Of a stretch of DNA of 5,674 nucleotides, positions 5,427 through 5,674 are shown one piece after another. A program made the translations under genes and the position numbers. The stretch covers positions 1-5,674 of the forward strand of contig PWPR01000058.1 of NCBI GenBank assembly GCA_003557085.1, given 5' to 3'. Every line of letters begins with the position of its first letter. The stretch's first letter is position 1. The DNA is from Clostridia bacterium (lineage in GTDB: Bacteria; Bacillota; UBA994; PWPR01). Below the pieces are notes generated by a model. That model was not told where the DNA came from. It did not search any database and saw nothing but the letters and a program-made list of their open reading frames with translations.

Positions 5427-5439
5427 AAAATGGTAAAAT
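5410..5439 (+). promoter_or_regulatory. Candidate promoter of the XRE regulator gene
   Basis: TTTACT (5410-5415), an 18-base spacer and TAAAAT (5434-5439) with a TGn extension at 5431-5433. The predicted transcript start near 5446 falls at the ribosome binding site GAGGTGG (5446-5452), so the leader would be unusually short. A further upstream promoter (TCAACA 5359-5364, TATATG 5383-5388) is a weaker alternative. Confidence 0.45.
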
Positions 5440-5458
5440 TATCTTGAGGTGGTTGAAT

Positions 5459-5674
5459 ATGAGCAGGTTTTCTGAAAGACTAAAATATTTAAGAGCTATG
5501 AAAAATAAAACACAGCAAGATATAGCTTGTGTCCTAGGTGTTAGTAGAGCTACTGTTGCTGGTTATGAAACTAAAAGCAGGCAACCTGATTACGAAAAAC
5601 TACAAAAACTATCAGATTACTTCCAAGTCTCAACAGACTACCTCCTTGGTCAAACCGATAACCAAGGAGGTAGT
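5459..5674 (+). CDS. XRE-family helix-turn-helix transcriptional regulator (3' end outside window)
   Basis: An ATG at 5459 with GAGGTGG (5446-5452) 6 bases upstream opens a frame of 72 codons with no stop before the window edge. Residues 5-66 form a complete HTH_3/Cro-CI domain: ERLKYLRAMKNKTQQDIACVLGVSRATVAGYETKSRQPDYEKLQKLSDYF, then the family hallmark VSTDYLLG. The helix-turn-helix is about residues 18-39 (TQQDIACVLGVSRATVAGYE), so this is a sequence-specific DNA-binding repressor or activator of the SinR/phage-repressor type. What follows DYLLGQTDNQGGS is not visible; it may end soon or carry a sensing or protease domain. It is divergent from the HD-GYP gene across 225 bases. The tandem GTTTACTTT repeats at its promoter suggest self-regulation. 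Confidence 0.93.
   Translation, partial: MSRFSERLKYLRAMKNKTQQDIACVLGVSRATVAGYETKSRQPDYEKLQKLSDYFQVSTDYLLGQTDNQGGS
5637..5674 (+). repeat. 14-bp perfect inverted repeat enclosing a Shine-Dalgarno sequence, inside the XRE gene
   Basis: ACTACCTCCTTGGT (5637-5650) and ACCAAGGAGGTAGT (5661-5674) are exact reverse complements around a 10-base loop. The right arm holds AAGGAGGT, a full-strength Shine-Dalgarno sequence, and the left arm holds its complement ACCTCCTT. The arm reaches the last base of the window, so the repeat may be longer. The left arm encodes the conserved Tyr-Leu-Leu-Gly. Confidence 0.8.

Overview
This window is AT-rich with short intergenic gaps, strong AGGAGG-type ribosome binding sites, consensus-like sigma-A promoters, and occasional TTG/GTG starts. 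It looks like chromosomal DNA of a low-GC Gram-positive anaerobe (Bacillota, most likely Clostridia). That assignment rests on gene content and base composition only. I see no tRNA, rRNA, CRISPR array, transposase or phage structural gene.

Layout from left to right. (1) Positions 2-388 hold the 3' end of a UPF0182 (COG1615) membrane protein gene, closed by a perfect 15-bp hairpin terminator. (2) A small membrane protein with a DUF1232-like segment runs leftwards (427-702) into that same hairpin. (3) A divergent promoter region (about 721-813) separates it from a rightward two-CBS-domain protein (871-1302), which uses a TTG start and ends at an 11-bp hairpin. (4) A two-gene leftward operon follows: a MoeB/ThiF/HesA-type E1-like adenylating enzyme (2001-2759), then a hemolysin III/PAQR-family membrane protein (1333-1977). 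(5) A threonine aldolase-family PLP enzyme (2907-3941) runs divergently from that operon across a 147-bp spacer that carries a 14-bp direct repeat. (6) After a terminator, a leftward HD-GYP phosphodiesterase is split by an apparent one-base frameshift into a membrane N-terminal part (5021-5233) and a membrane plus HD-GYP part (4173-5030). (7) Divergent from it, and cut by the right edge, is an XRE-family helix-turn-helix regulator (5459-5674). A perfect 9-bp tandem repeat lies at its promoter, and a 14-bp perfect inverted repeat at the window edge places a strong Shine-Dalgarno sequence in the 3' arm.

The genes look like mostly independent small transcription units, not one pathway. Only the E1-like/hemolysin III pair is clearly co-transcribed. 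Both convergent junctions on the left half share one hairpin between two genes. The points most worth a second look are the split HD-GYP gene, the edge hairpin and tandem operator-like repeat of the XRE gene, and the E1-like enzyme that lacks the usual crossover-loop cysteine and has no ubiquitin-like partner nearby. I do not see convincing evidence of a wholly new system in the window.
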